A stretch of DNA of 64,000 bases from Notamacropus eugenii (lineage: Eukaryota > Chordata > Mammalia > Diprotodontia > Macropodidae), in the NCBI RefSeq assembly GCF_028372415.1, contig NC_092872.1:16954479-17018478 (forward strand), read 5' to 3'. The translations under genes and the position numbers were made by a program. The stretch's first letter is position 1. Every line of letters starts with the position of its first letter. The notes under the pieces are model-generated. The model worked only from the letters and a program-made list of their open reading frames with translations. It did not search any database and was not told where the DNA came from. Positions 31,641-44,594 of this stretch are shown piece by piece.

Positions 31641-34165
31641 TTTCTGCTTATGATGGTTGATAGCAGTGCTGATCCTACTTCTGATAAGTTAACAACCTCA
31701 GATCCTGGAGCCCTGACAACTTTGAATCTCCAAGATTCCATGATGGGGAGAGATATTGGGCTGGATTAGGAACAAGACAAGCAAAGTCCCTATTTGAACC
31801 AGATATTTGGTGGTACAGAAAACTCAGGATTTGGTATTTCCAAAAGACCACCTCTGTGACCCCAAGAATATCACATAATCTCTCAGTAAAAGAAGATGGG
31901 AGAGGACTAGATATCAGAATTTCCTTTGTACTCTAAATTCTGTGTTGATATGATTATCTGAGGAGGCTTTGATGCATTTGTGACAATGTTATCTGTGAAT
32001 AGGGGCATTTGGAGAATCTTTCCATCCATAAAAACATCTTTGATTTTAATTCTGTACAAGGAATATTCCATATTACTGACATATATCTTAAGTGAGCATA
32101 TGTCTACTTATTTCATTTGTTTCTTGATGCCAATGCACACAAAGTCATCGAGCAGTTATTCCTGTATTTCCATCTGTCATAGAGTCTAGTATAATTTAAA
32201 CATGTGCATTGGAACATACCTTGCTTGAGTATAACCTCTGAAAGTGCATTTGATTCCATTGTATCAAATGAGTTTTTAAATAAACAAAAATAGGAAAAAT
32301 GGGATCTTCTATAAGTATACTTTCAAGTAAACTGCATGAATTTGAAAATATCTGCTGTAAAAAAAAACAGTATTCAAAAATAAATATATTGTTTTCTTAC
32401 CATATAGTCAACATTAATGCTATTGAATGCATACACTAGTCACATAAAGAATTTAAACAGGTGAGAAAATAGACATGTATGTTTATAGTTGCTATCTAAG
32501 TCACTTACAATGATGTATACAGATTTTCCCATTCTTTTAGAATATTTTTTGAAATATCCTACAAATTAAATCCTAGATGCCTTTAAAACTATATAACTTC
32601 TGGCATCTTTTTAATCTCTATGTATTTAGTCAGATTCTTGCTCTGCATGATTTTATTTACTTCAATGTCATGACTATTGTCTCATATACAATACCTTGGA
32701 TACTTGATGAAATGTTCTGATATGGTGGATTCACTATTTCAGGAAAAAAGGATATAAACTATATATACATATGTATTTATAATTATGTATATAATTATAA
32801 GTATATAATTATAAATAATATAAATGAATATAGAAATAAAATATACAAACAAAATAAGTCACTTTTATTTTTTGTCTATGCATAGTATTCCATCTGCCAT
32901 AGATACTCTTGGGAAAATTTGTCATAGCTAGGTTTTGTGGCAATTTTGCCACTTTCCCATTTTCTTCCCAACACCTTTTTGAGATTTTGTGGGGAAATAA
33001 TTCTCAAAATCTCTGTCAAACATTTCCAAATGATCATCCAACTTTTTATATCCTCTTAAGAGAGGGATCCAAACACCTACAGAAGCAGTTCATTCTATCT
33101 TGCTTAAGTTCTATTAGAAAGTTCTTCATGATATGAAGACTATATGGACCTCCATAATGTCTAACAATTTTTCCTTCTTCTTTCTACTCCTATGTGTAAC
33201 CCCCTTCCATTTTTCTAGTCCATCATCTCTACTCTACTCTCATTTTTCCCATCCTCTTGGTTTTAACCCTATAGCTAATAAATTAAATTATGGAAACCAC
33301 TCAACTTGTGAATTCCTTCCCTCTTTTTCCTACCAATTTTCATGTTATGTTACAATTCTAACCACTTCTCTTTCTTGAGTAATTGAAAAATACTGGTAGA
33401 AATTAAGTAAATATTAAACCACAACCAGAGAGATTTATGCTATTTAACATCAAACATAATCTCAAAATTATATGACATTCTTTTTACTTTTACCTGATTG
33501 GCTATCATTTTCCCTGAAGGAATACTTATAAAATACCTCCCATCTCTTTAAATTCTCAATACCATTCCAAAGCACCTGTCTTTCAGAGGATGATGTCACC
33601 TCCTTTCAGAAAAAATAAGGCTGTATAATGTGAGCACCTTCATTTTTCCATTTCCACAATTCAAAACTTATCTATGTATTTTCCCTTTTTCCAACTCATT
33701 CAATTCTGTATTTGAGAAAGAGTTTATTTTTACCAAGATAAACTCTGTGTCAATGGCCTTGAGCTTATTCAGAAAATTATAAAATTATTGACACTAGTTA
33801 AATTAAATTCAATGATTTCATAGTATTTCAGAATTGGAAGGAGAATCAGTGGTTGTGCAGCCCAACCCAAGTCTAACAAAAATTCTTTCTACTAGTACCA
33901 AACAAGTAGTCATGCAGCTTTCCCATGAAGACTGACAAGGATAATAGTGGTGGTAGTGGAGGAGACACTCAATATTTCCTGAGATAGCTTTTCTCCCTTC
34001 CCCCCCTATTTCCATCTCCCCAGGGATCATTTCCTCTCTTCCTCTCCCCTTCAACTCTTCCTAAATAAAAGTTCCTTTCCTGACACTTAAAACATATATA
34101 AGTGCCTTCTGTCTTTAAAAAAACCTTTATTTGAATGTTTAAGATAATTGTACACAACCTATATC
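31640..34165. other. mostly unassigned AT-rich DNA
   Basis: I see no gene. There is a dense TA-rich patch at 32,755-32,850 with short self-complementary runs, and a possible MIR-type end at 33,815-33,890 ('agaattggaaggagaatcagtgg...cagcccaaccc'). Confidence 0.4.
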
Positions 34166-34305
34166 AAATGGCTTGTTGTCTTGGTGGAGAGAGAAGGGAG
34201 GATGGGAGAAAAACTTGGAACTCAAAATTTTACAAAAATGAATGCTGAAAACTATTTTTGCATGTAATTGGAAAACTAAAATACTATTAAGGAAAAAAAC
34301 CAACC
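34165..34305 (+). repeat. L1/HAL1-like 3'-terminal fragment
   Basis: 'ggagagagaagggaggatgggagaaaaacttggaactcaaaattttacaaaaatgaatgctgaaaactatttttgcatgtaattgg' matches the sense-strand 3' terminus of the copy at 63,850-63,955 ('tttggaactcaaaattttgtgg'). It ends in an A-rich stretch. Confidence 0.65.
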
Positions 34306-34419
34306 TTTATTTGACTCTGAGATCCCTTCAAGTTCTTATTCTCTGTCTTTTATCCATTTCACTATCAGATTCATAGGAAAAAAAAATCTATATGCTATTT
34401 TGTCTTCTCCACCATTAAC

Positions 34420-35645
34420 TTACTTACTTCATGATCCCTGACTTTCTGATTCCTGATTTTATCTTTCTATGAAACTGTTTTCTCAAGTACCACTAATGAT
34501 TTCATGAATGGTAAATCCAATGAACTTTCTCATTTCTAATCCTCTCAGTAGCCTTTGATATGATTGATCTCCTCCTGGCTGCTCTTTCTTCCCCTGCCTC
34601 TTAAAACGCTGAGCTCTTCTCATTCTTCTCTACTTGTAGGGCTTCTTCAGTCTCTATTGCTGGATCAGTATCTATCTCTTTGTCTTAAGCCTATGTGCAT
34701 CCTAAGTCTCTGTCTTAGACCATCTTTCTTGTCTCTCAACTCTCCTTTGTTGATCTCCCATGCTTCATGGGCTCCACAATCTTCCTTATTCAGGTCATTT
34801 CCAATTCTATCGATCAATTCCTTATCTCTCATCACAACTCTAGTTCCATAGTGCCTGCATATTTCTAACTATTTGTACCTTAAACCCCAAAACTCCCTCC
34901 ATAAATCTGCTGCTCCTTTGATCATTCCTATGTCTGCTCATGATGCTAATATCCTGTTATTCACCCAAGGTTGTGAGATTTATCTTAAACTCTTCCGTCA
35001 TTTTTACTCTCTCTATCCAATCGATCTCTAAGTTCTATGGATTCTACTTCTATAGCATCTCTTTTATCCATTTCCTATTTCCTGTTCTTCATCTTAATTG
35101 AGACTTTTATCATCTCTCATCTTTTCTCATGTAACCACATCCCAATTATATGACCTTGTCACTAGTCTGAACACATCTACCAAGTCTTCTTAAGGCATGA
35201 GTCTGACCATGGTTCTTCCCTACTTAAATACCTTTAGTGGAGCCTTATTGCCTCTAGCACAGAAGTGCAAACCCAGTCTTAATTTTCAGATCCTCTGGAT
35301 AACCTAAAATTTCAGTATTATTTAATATTACTACCTTCATTTGCTCAGTATTCCATCACCTGGACTACTCAGTCTTCCTTGACATCTTTGACTTCACATA
35401 AGCTGTCCCTAACATCTCTTATTGATTCCTTGTTCAACTTTGTACCTCAGAATCCAAATCTCCCTTCAGATATTAGGTTATTCTTCTCATATAATTCCAT
35501 CTCTGTTATCTTTTATGGTGTTTGTTCCCTCTTCAAATTGCCTTGAATTTACATTTTTTTCTATACATTTTCCCCTTTAGTAAAATGTGAACTCCCTGAG
35601 AGGATTGTTTCATATTTTTTGTCTTTAAATTGTTCATATTTAATG
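34420..35645 (+). mobile_element. L2 LINE, ~1.2 kb, sense
   Basis: It has L2 ORF2 wording from the reverse transcriptase region ('gtagcctttgatatgattgatctcctcctggctgctc', i.e. a degraded F-D-x-x-D-H box) through 'gtctgaccatggttcttccctacttaaatacctttagtggagccttattgcctctagcac' (35,200-35,262), then the 3' UTR ('agtaaaatgtgaactccctgagagg'). The ORF is interrupted by many stops. This is the longest L2 copy in the window. Confidence 0.85.
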
Positions 35646-35779
35646 TAGTATTTTAACATGCTAAAGGCATAATAGCTGTTGGTCAGTTTGAATTAATGTG
35701 TTATTCATGGTCAGAACATTTTGGATCTCTTCCTGAAGAAAGCATTCTTTGTTTATATAAAAGAGATTTTTGAGTAGGA

Positions 35780-35965
35780 TCATCTCATTATAGCATCACA
35801 GATGTAAAGTGAGAAGGGAACTCAGAGGAGCTTTATTCCAAGATGTTCATTTTAAGAATGAAAAAAAAAAACATCAGGTAGAATAAATGACTTGTCCAGA
35901 GTGACACAGAGAGTATCACAGATGAGATTTGAAGCCTTCTGATTCCATAACCAGTGCATTTTCTA
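35780..35965 (-). repeat. MIR/CORE-SINE
   Basis: 'ttatagcatcacagatgtaaagtgagaagggaactcagaggagc', then 'aataaatgacttgtccagagtgacacagagagtatcacagatgagatttgaagcc' follows the antisense MIR order. Confidence 0.65.
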
Positions 35966-38060
35966 CTTGGTATGTTTTGGTCCCTTCGTTTCTTGATTAT
36001 TCTGAGAATGAATTTTTGCTGGCTGAATCTCAGAAAGACTTTTCACAATCCCACGTTTACCTTGAAACCATTAATCCATTGAAATATATGTTGATTAGAT
36101 TTGGAGGATGTTGAGGCACTGGCCTATGAAAGACACAACCAGTGCGAGATAGGAATGTGTTTCACCTCAGAGCAAGTATGCTCACCAACATGGAACAAGA
36201 ACTTCATTTACTATAACGTTAAATGCTCATGGCATAGCAATTCTGCTATGCCATGAAGGACAATTCTGAGAAGATGGAAGAATGAGATTCAATTCTACTA
36301 GGATTATGACTCTGGATAGAAGATAAGTAAATAAGACAAGCCAAGTCAAAAACTTTATGGAGAAGGTGTGACTGTGAATTTGGAATAAAAAGATAAGTTG
36401 CAGGCCAGGTATTTCAGGATGGGAGCAGAAAACAGACAGCCAGACTTGATGTTTCATTGAATTTAATTCTGTGAACAAACCTAGAAGTATATTCAAGCAG
36501 TCCATGCCTTCTCTAGTGTAGAGGTGATTTGGTGGGAATACTGAATACCAAACTATGCTAATAAGAAGGAAGATGAAGTCCCATTCATTCAGGAAAGTAG
36601 CTGAGATTATTTTCCTTTTCATTTTTGCTATGATTAAACATTTATTATTTTGATACTACTCTTCCTTGGATCTATTAGGATGATAACTAGCAAATATCTT
36701 GACCTAATGTAACTCCAGAAGTTCCCAGTAATCTACTTACTATTAAGAATTTCTTCAGTCTGTAGAGCACATGGGCCACATGCAAATAAGGCAATATTTT
36801 CTTTACATTCAAGCAGCTATTTATTTCATCATGGGCACTACAAGATAAGATAAGGAAGAATAAATAACTATACAGTAATTAGTATAAAGAAGTTACTTGC
36901 CTTACCATATATAAGCAGTGTGTGTGTGAGACCTATACATATATGCATATGCACATACATACATATTTAACAGAGGAAAGGCAGTGTTATATCTCATATT
37001 TGATATATAGCTCTTAGTGTCTATTTCTCCCTGATGCTTACTTAGCCAGAGTTAGATGGAAATGGAAATTTAAGAAGGGGATAGGATAACCTCAGGGGAA
37101 AGACAAAGTATTATGAGAAGGTTGTTAGCGAGAAGTGGGGAGAAAGACAAGGGTCTTAAGAAATGAGGTGGTGACTGATTTCATTTCACTCTACTAGCTG
37201 GAAAGGAGAGAACAGCAAGAATTTTTGAAATGCTAAGAGATACAAGGATGGTGAAGTGCCTCTAAAAGACAAAATCAATAACATAATGGATGAGACCTCA
37301 CCACATATTGTCATGTAGAAATAGAATTCACCCAAACAGATCAGGCATAAAGAGAACAGACTGAAAAGTCTAGAATTCAAGATGTAACTGTTCATTTGGA
37401 CATATTTATGGTACTTCTGGGATCAATGAAAGTGTTATGATTTTCCTAGTTATGTAGACAAATACATAGAATTTTATTTTCCTCCAAGTAAAGGCAGTAA
37501 ATATACTTTCCTACCTGCAGTTCAGTGAAGAACCATCCAGTGAAGTTTTGTTCATAAATTTCTCCATTGACAACATTCCTGTTTTAAGTCCCAATGCAGG
37601 GACTATCAAGTTGCTTAATATGAATGTTTTCCTGCTGATAGTGGGGTTTTTTTCCAAATGTTCTTAGCCTTCTAAAAAAAAAAAACATTAAAATGAAGTT
37701 TCACTCTGCTGCTTGATGACACCCATAGAATTTACTGTGTTAGAAATTACAGACTGTATGAAAATATGCATGTGGTCTCTGCTTGATATCAGCAGACAGG
37801 ATTGAACTCAGTCCTGGAGACAGAGGCGAGCCTAGCTGGAGACACAGCTGATATGCATCAGCTCATTAAACTAAAAAACAAGAGGACTAGGGAAAGCTTG
37901 GAGGTTCTTTGCCAACAGAAAGCAATGGCAGGAATTCCCGGAAAGAGATGAAAAGTTTTACCCCCTCTGCTTGCTGCTAACATTTTAATTTCTCTTTTAT
38001 TTTGCATCTAACATTACCACAAATGGGGATATGTAATAAGTACATATTCACCTGAATACA
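35965..38060. other. unassigned DNA
   Basis: No gene is supported. It contains a perfect 13-bp inverted repeat at 36,227-36,256 (listed separately), a 131-codon minus frame at 36,227-36,622 that is Leu/Ile/Phe-rich without a known domain, a short TATG patch at 36,915-36,970 and an A10 run at 37,675. Confidence 0.4.
36227..36256. other. perfect 13-bp inverted repeat with 4-nt loop
   Basis: tcatggcatagca, loop attc, then tgctatgccatga. The arms are exactly complementary and the next base pair outward (c/a) does not pair. It is not simple sequence. It could form a stem-loop in RNA or a cruciform in DNA, or be the palindromic remnant of a small transposon. Confidence 0.8.
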
Positions 38061-38290
38061 TTTGTTTGATCATGTCTGACTCTTATGACCTGGTGAATCA
38101 TACTGTCCATGAGGTTTTCTTGACAAATGTACTGGAGTAGCTTCCCCTTTCCTTCTCCAGTTGATTAAGATAAACAGAAGTTAAGTGACTTGCCCAGGGT
38201 CACATAGATGCTAAGTTTCTGAGGCCAGATGTGAACTCAAGTCTTCTTGATCCCAGGCCCAATGAGCTATCCACCGAACCACCTCGTTGC
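38060..38290. repeat. RTE-headed MIR-like chimeric SINE
   Basis: Same build as 27,975-28,225: 'tgatcatgtctgactcttatgacc...gaggttttcttgac...actggagtagcttcccctttccttctccag', then 'aagttaagtgacttgcccagggtcacatagatgctaag...gtgaactcaagtcttcttgatcccagg...gctatccaccgaaccacc'. Confidence 0.8.
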
Positions 38291-38294
38291 CTCT

Positions 38295-38405
38295 TAGGCA
38301 AAAACTAAGTGGCTTGCTGAAAGTCACACAGCTAGTGTCTGAAGCCTGATTTCAACTCAGATCTTCTTGACTCTAGGTCCAGTGCTCTCTCACTGAGCAA
38401 TCTAG
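38295..38405 (-). repeat. MIR/CORE-SINE body
   Basis: 'aactaagtggcttgctgaaagtcacacagctagtgtctgaagcctgatttcaactcagatcttcttgactctagg' is a second SINE body lying directly after the preceding SINE and ending at the (TG)n tract. Confidence 0.75.

Positions 38406-38448
<43 letters not shown>
38406..38448. repeat. (TG)21 microsatellite
   Basis: An uninterrupted TG array of about 42 bp at the end of a SINE body. Confidence 0.95.
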
Positions 38449-38449
<1 letters not shown>

Positions 38450-39238
38450 CAATGGACCCCATAAGGATCGAACTTTAGTTTCATCTCCTCAGCAAAGAGT
38501 ATCAAACAGCTCATGAATCAGGACTACTTATCTGCTTTTATAGTGAAAGATAATCATGCTAGCAAAAAATCTTATGCCTTATTTAGAGGTTTATATAGTA
38601 TAATAGTGATGGAACTGGATTTCCTGGAGATTTAATATTTTCATTTACTGACAGTGATTGTCAGACAAGTCTCTAAACATATAATTCCATGACACATGCC
38701 CGTCTTCATTGGTAGAGAACGTTTACTTACCTGAAGCTCCTTCCACTGATGACATCACAAGTCCAGAAAAAAAAAAGGATGATTGTGTTAATAACATTGA
38801 GGTTTAGAACACTGCAAAGCTTCATTCGTGAGTTCAGTAATCATTCAAAAATGATTGGTCTCAAAGTTGGAACTACAAAAAACAAAGTGGATGGAAAATA
38901 TACATTGTCCAGTTTTGATTTATATATTTAGGTACATTCATGGAACTATATTGAGGTTATACAGCTGAGGAATCAATGGAGCCTGGAATTGAACAGGAGA
39001 AAGAAGGAAGCAGTGTAAATTAAATATCAGAAAATGTTCAGTGCTTTCAATCCCCAAATGATTGCTGCCATTAAATCCTCTCTCCTTGTCATTAATTACC
39101 TTTTGATAATAAGAAAACACAACATGGCATAGTGGATCGAATGCTGAGTTTGGAGCCAGGATGATCTGCATGGACATTTCTCCTTTGGCATGACCACGTG
39201 ACCTCAAATAACTTTCTAGGACTCATCTAAGAAGTCAT
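38448..39238. other. unassigned DNA
   Basis: No gene is supported. The stretch 39,120-39,235 has a faint MIR-like order ('cataGTGGAT..tttggagccagg..cacgtgacctcaaata'). Confidence 0.4.
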
Positions 39239-39500
39239 TGATTATTGTTTTCAGTCATGTTTCAGGCATGTCAAATTCTTCATGACCCTATTTTGGGTTT
39301 TCTTGGCAGAGATACTAGAGTGCTTTGTCATTTTCTTCTTCAGATCATTTTACAAATGAGGAACTGAGGCAAAGAAGGTCAAAAGACCTGTCCAAGGTGA
39401 CACATCTAGTAAGTATCTGAAGCTGGGTCCAAATCTAGGAAGACGAGTCTTCCTGACATCAGGTCTGGCACCCCATCCATTGTACTACCTAGCTGTCCCA
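39238..39500. repeat. RTE-headed MIR-like chimeric SINE, near complete
   Basis: The best example in the window: 'cagtcatgtttcaggcatgtcaaattcttcatgaccctattttgggttttcttggcagagatactagagtgctttgtcattttcttcttcag', then 'acaaatgaggaactgaggcaaag', 'ccaaggtgacacatctagtaagtatctgaagctggg', 'caggtctggcaccccatccattgtactacctagctg'. Confidence 0.85.
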
Positions 39501-40205
39501 CATAAGAAGTCATAACCATATGCTATTTATAGAAGGACTTTGGGAATGATAAAAATAGAGCCTGACTCCCAGGATGAATATGAGGATAAAATGAGAAACT
39601 ATAAAATAAAACAAGATAATATTAATAACTACTTTGTAAACTAAAGCACCATATACATCCCAGTTATGATCAACATCATTTACTCAGGCATAGATGGAGA
39701 ATCATAAATGATGCATCAGTTTAAAATAACAAATACACCAAGGAAAATATAGATCCTCCTTATAAACAAATCCTAATTCATCTATTTGATTATGCTCTTG
39801 TTTGATTTACATAGTATTATTCACTCTTTAACCATGGAGGATGCATCTTAAAGTTGACTTATCATCTCTCTTTGATGAACAGGAGGATCAAATGTAGTTG
39901 AAGGGCAATATTTAGTCCTTCAACCATTAGAAATGACAGTCAGCACCTGGATAGCAAACATAAATAGTTAAAATGAGAGGCTTTATCTCTCACTCTTCCT
40001 TTCCATGCCACTCAACTCCTACCTCTTTCACTCCCTTCTCCAGATGAGGCAGCATTCCCAGCAACAAGTTCCCATGGATTTAGCATGGATTCCATATGCC
40101 ACCTCACCCCCAATATAGCAGTGTCCAAACTATAGCTCCCAATCTGCCAAAATATATGCTCCCTACCTTTGCTGTCACATGGGTATCTACCCTACTCTCA
40201 TATAT
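39500..40205. other. unassigned AT-rich DNA
   Basis: I see nothing recognisable. Confidence 0.4.
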
Positions 40206-40360
40206 CCTTTAAGTATGACACTGGATCTAGGAACCTTGGTCTCTAGTAAAAGTCATGCCACTAATTAAGTATGTGACTTGGCAAGCTTCTTCAATTCTTT
40301 GGATCCCCCTTCCCCCCATCCCCACTTTGCTCATCTACAAAATCAAAGGGCTGACTAGAT
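40205..40360 (+). repeat. MIR SINE, diverged
   Basis: 'aggaaccttggtctctagtaaaagtcatgccactaattaagtatgtgacttggcaagcttcttcaattctttgg...ttgctcatctacaaaatcaaaggg' keeps the sense MIR order. Confidence 0.6.
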
Positions 40361-41215
40361 GATAGTTAAGTGTCTGCAATTCTTCCACTCATTGGGTCAG
40401 TCTTGTCTTCTTTAAGAAGCTATTTTTCTTTGTTATTATATATGTCATTTCTGTGGTGGTCATCAAGGTAAAAGGGGATATCAAACCTTATTTTAACACA
40501 TTCTATGTATTAAGCTACATTTAGAATGCAATGCATAAGCAGTAAAGGAACTTGGAAAACAGCATTTTAGGTAATCTAGGAAACACAACTAAATAATCCT
40601 CCTTGATTTATTTGTTGCTTCTGTACACTGCCAAACTGTGAATGCTTTTAGCTTCGAATATGTTAATTTATCACCAAAATTTACATTTCAAGTGGATGCT
40701 CAGCATTCAAAACTTGCACTGTTTGTTTTAGCATTTACTGCTGGTATTATGGAGCAAACATCTACCCACTTTACAGTCATCTTAATGACAAATTCATTAT
40801 AAATAGTCTCAGTTTGAACTCAGACCAATTTTAGGGCTGGCTGGATCATCACAGCAAGAATATTTAGTAGGTATAGCCATAAAACAAAATAGGGATAACA
40901 TATTGCTTCATAAAATTTGTTTCCCACTTCCTAAATGGTTGTAGGAAAACAAAACACAATAAGACTGGAAGTTGCTTTTCAGAGGCACAGGACCTCTCCA
41001 AAGAGATCCCAATGAAAATGAGGAGTATAAGACTTTGGGAGAAAATAATGCCCTTCTATATATAATTGCCATCATTTGAGCAAGTGTGAACATGCATATC
41101 ATATACATTTAGATACATACACATGTGTATATGTAGGTGTGTATTTGTATACACGCATAATGTCATTACTCAACTGAAATTGTTCTTTCTATAATTACCA
41201 ATAATATTGTTATTG
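40360..41215. other. unassigned AT-rich DNA
   Basis: No gene or repeat recognised; a short TATG/TGTA patch lies at about 41,110-41,155. Confidence 0.4.
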
Positions 41216-41665
41216 TCAAACCTGATTCTTTTCCTCAGTTCTCATCCTTCTCATTCTGTGTGTTTGATGATACCCTCTATTCCTGCATACTCTATTTTCT
41301 TGAGGTTTGCATGACACTCCTCTCTACTAGTTCTCCTACTCCATCACTCTTCCATCTTCTTTAGCAGCCATGCCATTTCTCTTAACTGTGGGTGTACCCC
41401 AAGATTCTGCCCTAGATCCTTTTTTCTTTCTGTATTCTTTACATCTCTTACCTTATTCTAAAAACTCTTGCCTCCTGGCATCTCTTCAGTGGTAGTCATG
41501 AACTGTTAAAGAGCTTTACCATTGTTTAGCACATCACATGTTTGGTTCTCACTTTCCTAGCTCAGTCATTTTGAGGTTGATGACAGGGGCTATGTTGTAT
41601 ACTTTTCTATTGGCCTTAGCATAGAACTTTGTACATGATGGGTGCTCAATAATTCTCTAGTTTTG
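41215..41665 (+). mobile_element. L2 LINE fragment with RT motif
   Basis: 41,390-41,425 (gggtgtaccccaagattctgccctagatcc) translates as G-V-P-Q-D-S-A-L-D-P, a nearly intact GVPQGSxLGP reverse transcriptase motif of L2. Then 41,575-41,665 resembles the L2 3' tail ('ttgatgacaggggctatg...catgatgggtgctcaataattct'). The segment between is shortened, so there was an internal deletion. Confidence 0.75.
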
Positions 41666-41719
41666 ATTCTACAAGAAGAGAAACTGTAGAGATGGAAAAT
41701 AAAGAAGACTCAAACAGGC

Positions 41720-41875
41720 AACGTTATTTTGGACAAAATGTTAGACTTGGTTGCAGAAAATGTGGGTTTGAGCCCTGAATCTTCTACATAAATACTGCTG
41801 TTACCTTGGGCAAAGTCCTTAACCTCTCAGACTATGTTTTCTCATCTGCAAAATGTCTAGCTGATCTTTAGTCCC
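41720..41875 (+). repeat. MIR SINE
   Basis: 'gacttggttgcagaaaatgtgggtttgagccctgaatcttctac', then 'gttaccttgggcaaagtccttaacctctcagactatgttttctcatctgcaaaatg', is the sense MIR core in order. Confidence 0.75.
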
Positions 41876-42091
41876 TGCCAGATCCCTGAGCTTATTTTTT
41901 GTGTTGTTTTATTTGAGAAAAAAAATAGAAAGTAGGAAGAAACTACTGTATAAGGAAAAGAATTAGGTAGATAGAATAGGTCAATGATACCATGAAAGAC
42001 TTCAGAGTTGGAGCATAGGAGAGAGTTGAAAAAGGAAAGAGAAAAGGAAGCAGAGAAATTATGTTTTGAGTTGTAACAACAAATAATGTGG

Positions 42092-42092
<1 letters not shown>

Positions 42093-42150
<58 letters not shown>

Positions 42151-42250
42151 CCTCTTTCTTCTCCTCCTTCCCTCCCTCCTCCTCCTTCTCATTCCCCCCA
42201 TGTGCATGTGTATGTGTGTGTATGCATGTATGTGTGTGTGTGTGTTTCAG
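42093..42250. repeat. (TC)n followed by TG/TATG microsatellite
   Basis: (TC)n at 42,093-42,151, then C/T-rich sequence, then TG-rich sequence at 42,200-42,246. All long open frames through it are low-complexity artefacts. Confidence 0.95.
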
Positions 42251-43980
42251 GAGAGATCCCATTCACCAGTGGAATATAAGGAATCCTGATAATATTGCCA
42301 AATATCCTAAGAGAGGGGAGGTAGATGTCTATTTTAGTCAAAACTCTACAACTTTCTCTTTTGGGGAGAAACCTGGAATCCATTTAAAATTACTTTTAAT
42401 TCTAAAATTCTGTTGTTCTGCAGGTCTGATTCACTGTTCCAAATTGCTAGCCTAGATCTACTTCTCTAAAAGCCCTGAGACCCATACCAATATAAACTCA
42501 CCAACAAATCACTAAAGACATCAGTCACTACATATTTAGATATATGTGTGTATATGTTTGTTTATGTATGTATTTATGTGCATATATACACACACACACA
42601 TATATGAATATGCTAGATTATCTCTACATCTATCATGGGACTTATGGAAGACTCATTGAGAAGTGGATGTCCATTATCCCACATTGAATCTAACCTACTG
42701 CTTACACACCATTACTGCCTATTTTAGAATATTTCTCTTGTGAGACTTAAATTCCTTGCTCTTTTTCCACACAGACCACAAAACCATGAAAGTTCCTCTA
42801 AGAGAATGTAATTAAGTAGAGGTTGTTTTACTTTTACATTATATCACTGGTTTCCATTATAATGCCCGTTATATGGTAGATACCTAAAATAATTATTGAT
42901 TGAGAAACAAATAGATTTTCAAAAGGAAAACAAAAGAAATGCCATTCTTTTTAAATAACATGTATTATGCATACAGTTTTATGTCAAAGGGATAGAAAGC
43001 CATTTGACACTTGAGAGAATTCTGACAATTAACATGATAAACTGAAGCTTTGTTTAATAATGAAGCTACCTGTGTGGTTACATTGTGGCAGTGACAAATT
43101 GTAGGGAAAGGGTGGGCTGTTATAGCTGGAATATGTCTGAAATGTGACAGTTAATAGATGTTTTTCTTGAGATATATAAATTAGCTGTAAAGGTAAGGAA
43201 GTTTGGGATGGTAAGATTTTAGCTTACTTCTAGCAAGGTCAATAATGTCATCTTATACTTTGAGAAATGCTTAGTATGAAAATTAAAATGAGTAAAAATT
43301 GGTTTTGATGTTCAATGTTATCATTTCCATATACTTAGGCTTTTGAGAGCTCTCAAGCCATGCTTCTTTTAATACCTCAATGCCTGGATAGATATATGCA
43401 AAAGAAGGAGGAGAGCAGAAACCTCTTCAGATTATGAACTGAACAAGGATAATCACCAATAGGGTGATGGAGAGAAGTGCATTAAATTTAGAATGAAGTA
43501 CAACCCTAGGATCTATGAATTACCCCCAAGAAATGACAAGAGAAAACCCACCTTGTTGAACCACAGTCTGAAACATCAAAATTGGTGGTTCAGATCAAAG
43601 TAGGCCAAGGGTTAAATTTTGTAGATTTATTTCTGTGATGACAAATGGAAGGAAAAACAAAACAGCTAAATGGCTGAGATTGTGGGGAATTAAGATCTTT
43701 TGTCTCAATAAAGATACTATTAAATTTTAAAAGTTTGATACTTTAGGTTTTTCACCCTCTCTATCAGCTTCTTCTAGAGGTCTTGTCACATGTTAACTCT
43801 GAGACCACCTCCTAAATAATATTTGGGTGGTGAGAAAATGGAGCAATTGCAATGACTGATCACTTTATACTCATTAAGGTGGTCAATTCCCCTCCCCCTT
43901 AAAACAAAGGACTCCCTCATTACAACAGTCATAACACTTGGAGCATTATTGAGCTGTCTTATTTAGACTCTCATCCTTAA
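42250..43980. other. unassigned DNA
   Basis: No gene is supported. A TATG/CACA simple repeat is at 42,540-42,605. Confidence 0.4.
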
Positions 43981-44165
43981 GTATCATAGGGTCATGGATA
44001 TAAAGCTTCTTAGATCCCTGGAAACCATCTACTCTAACTCCCTGTTTTAGAGTTGAGATAACGAAAGTCCAGACAGAATGTGGCTTGACCTACATTACAA
44101 ATTAATATGTGACTGAGCTGAAATTCAAAGTGGAATCCTCCAGATTCAAAAACAGTACCCTTTAC
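43980..44165 (-). repeat. MIR/CORE-SINE
   Basis: 'agggtcatggatataaagcttcttagatccctggaaaccatctactctaactccctgttttagagttgagataacgaaagtcc...ggcttgacctacattacaaattaatatgtgactgagctg' follows antisense MIR order. Confidence 0.65.
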
Positions 44166-44594
44166 CCTATGCCACATTACCTTATCAACCTTCTCACCTT
44201 ATCTGCCAATGGGTGGTACTCTTCAGGTGGCCTTCAATTACTTGATTTGATGGTTTTTAAAATAGAATCTTTACTTTTGCAGAGCCCAGTGATGCTTCCA
44301 ATATTTAAAGAACACAGAAGATTTCACTAACAAAACTCCCACCACCACTGCTGGGTAATTTTTTTTTTTTTAATTTTCTCTAGGGTTGGACCAAAATTGT
44401 TGATCAGCGTTCCATGTCTGAAGACATCAATCTATTTGAGTCTGAAGAGACCATAATACGCTAGCCTGAAGGGGACAATTTTAAAAGTGGTCTAGTTAAA
44501 AATGGAAAAATCATGTCATTATGGGGCAATTTAAATATATCACTATTATGTGATACAACAGGGCTTAATGTTTAAGTATGATTTGTAAAATGGT

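Noticed and set aside
36227..36622. 131-codon minus frame
   Set aside because: Hydrophobic AT-driven composition, no domain, no splice or promoter context. Could not be supported as a gene.
39238..39500. Possible tRNA gene because of tRNA-like SINE words
   Set aside because: No cloverleaf or intact A/B box pair; it is a SINE body.
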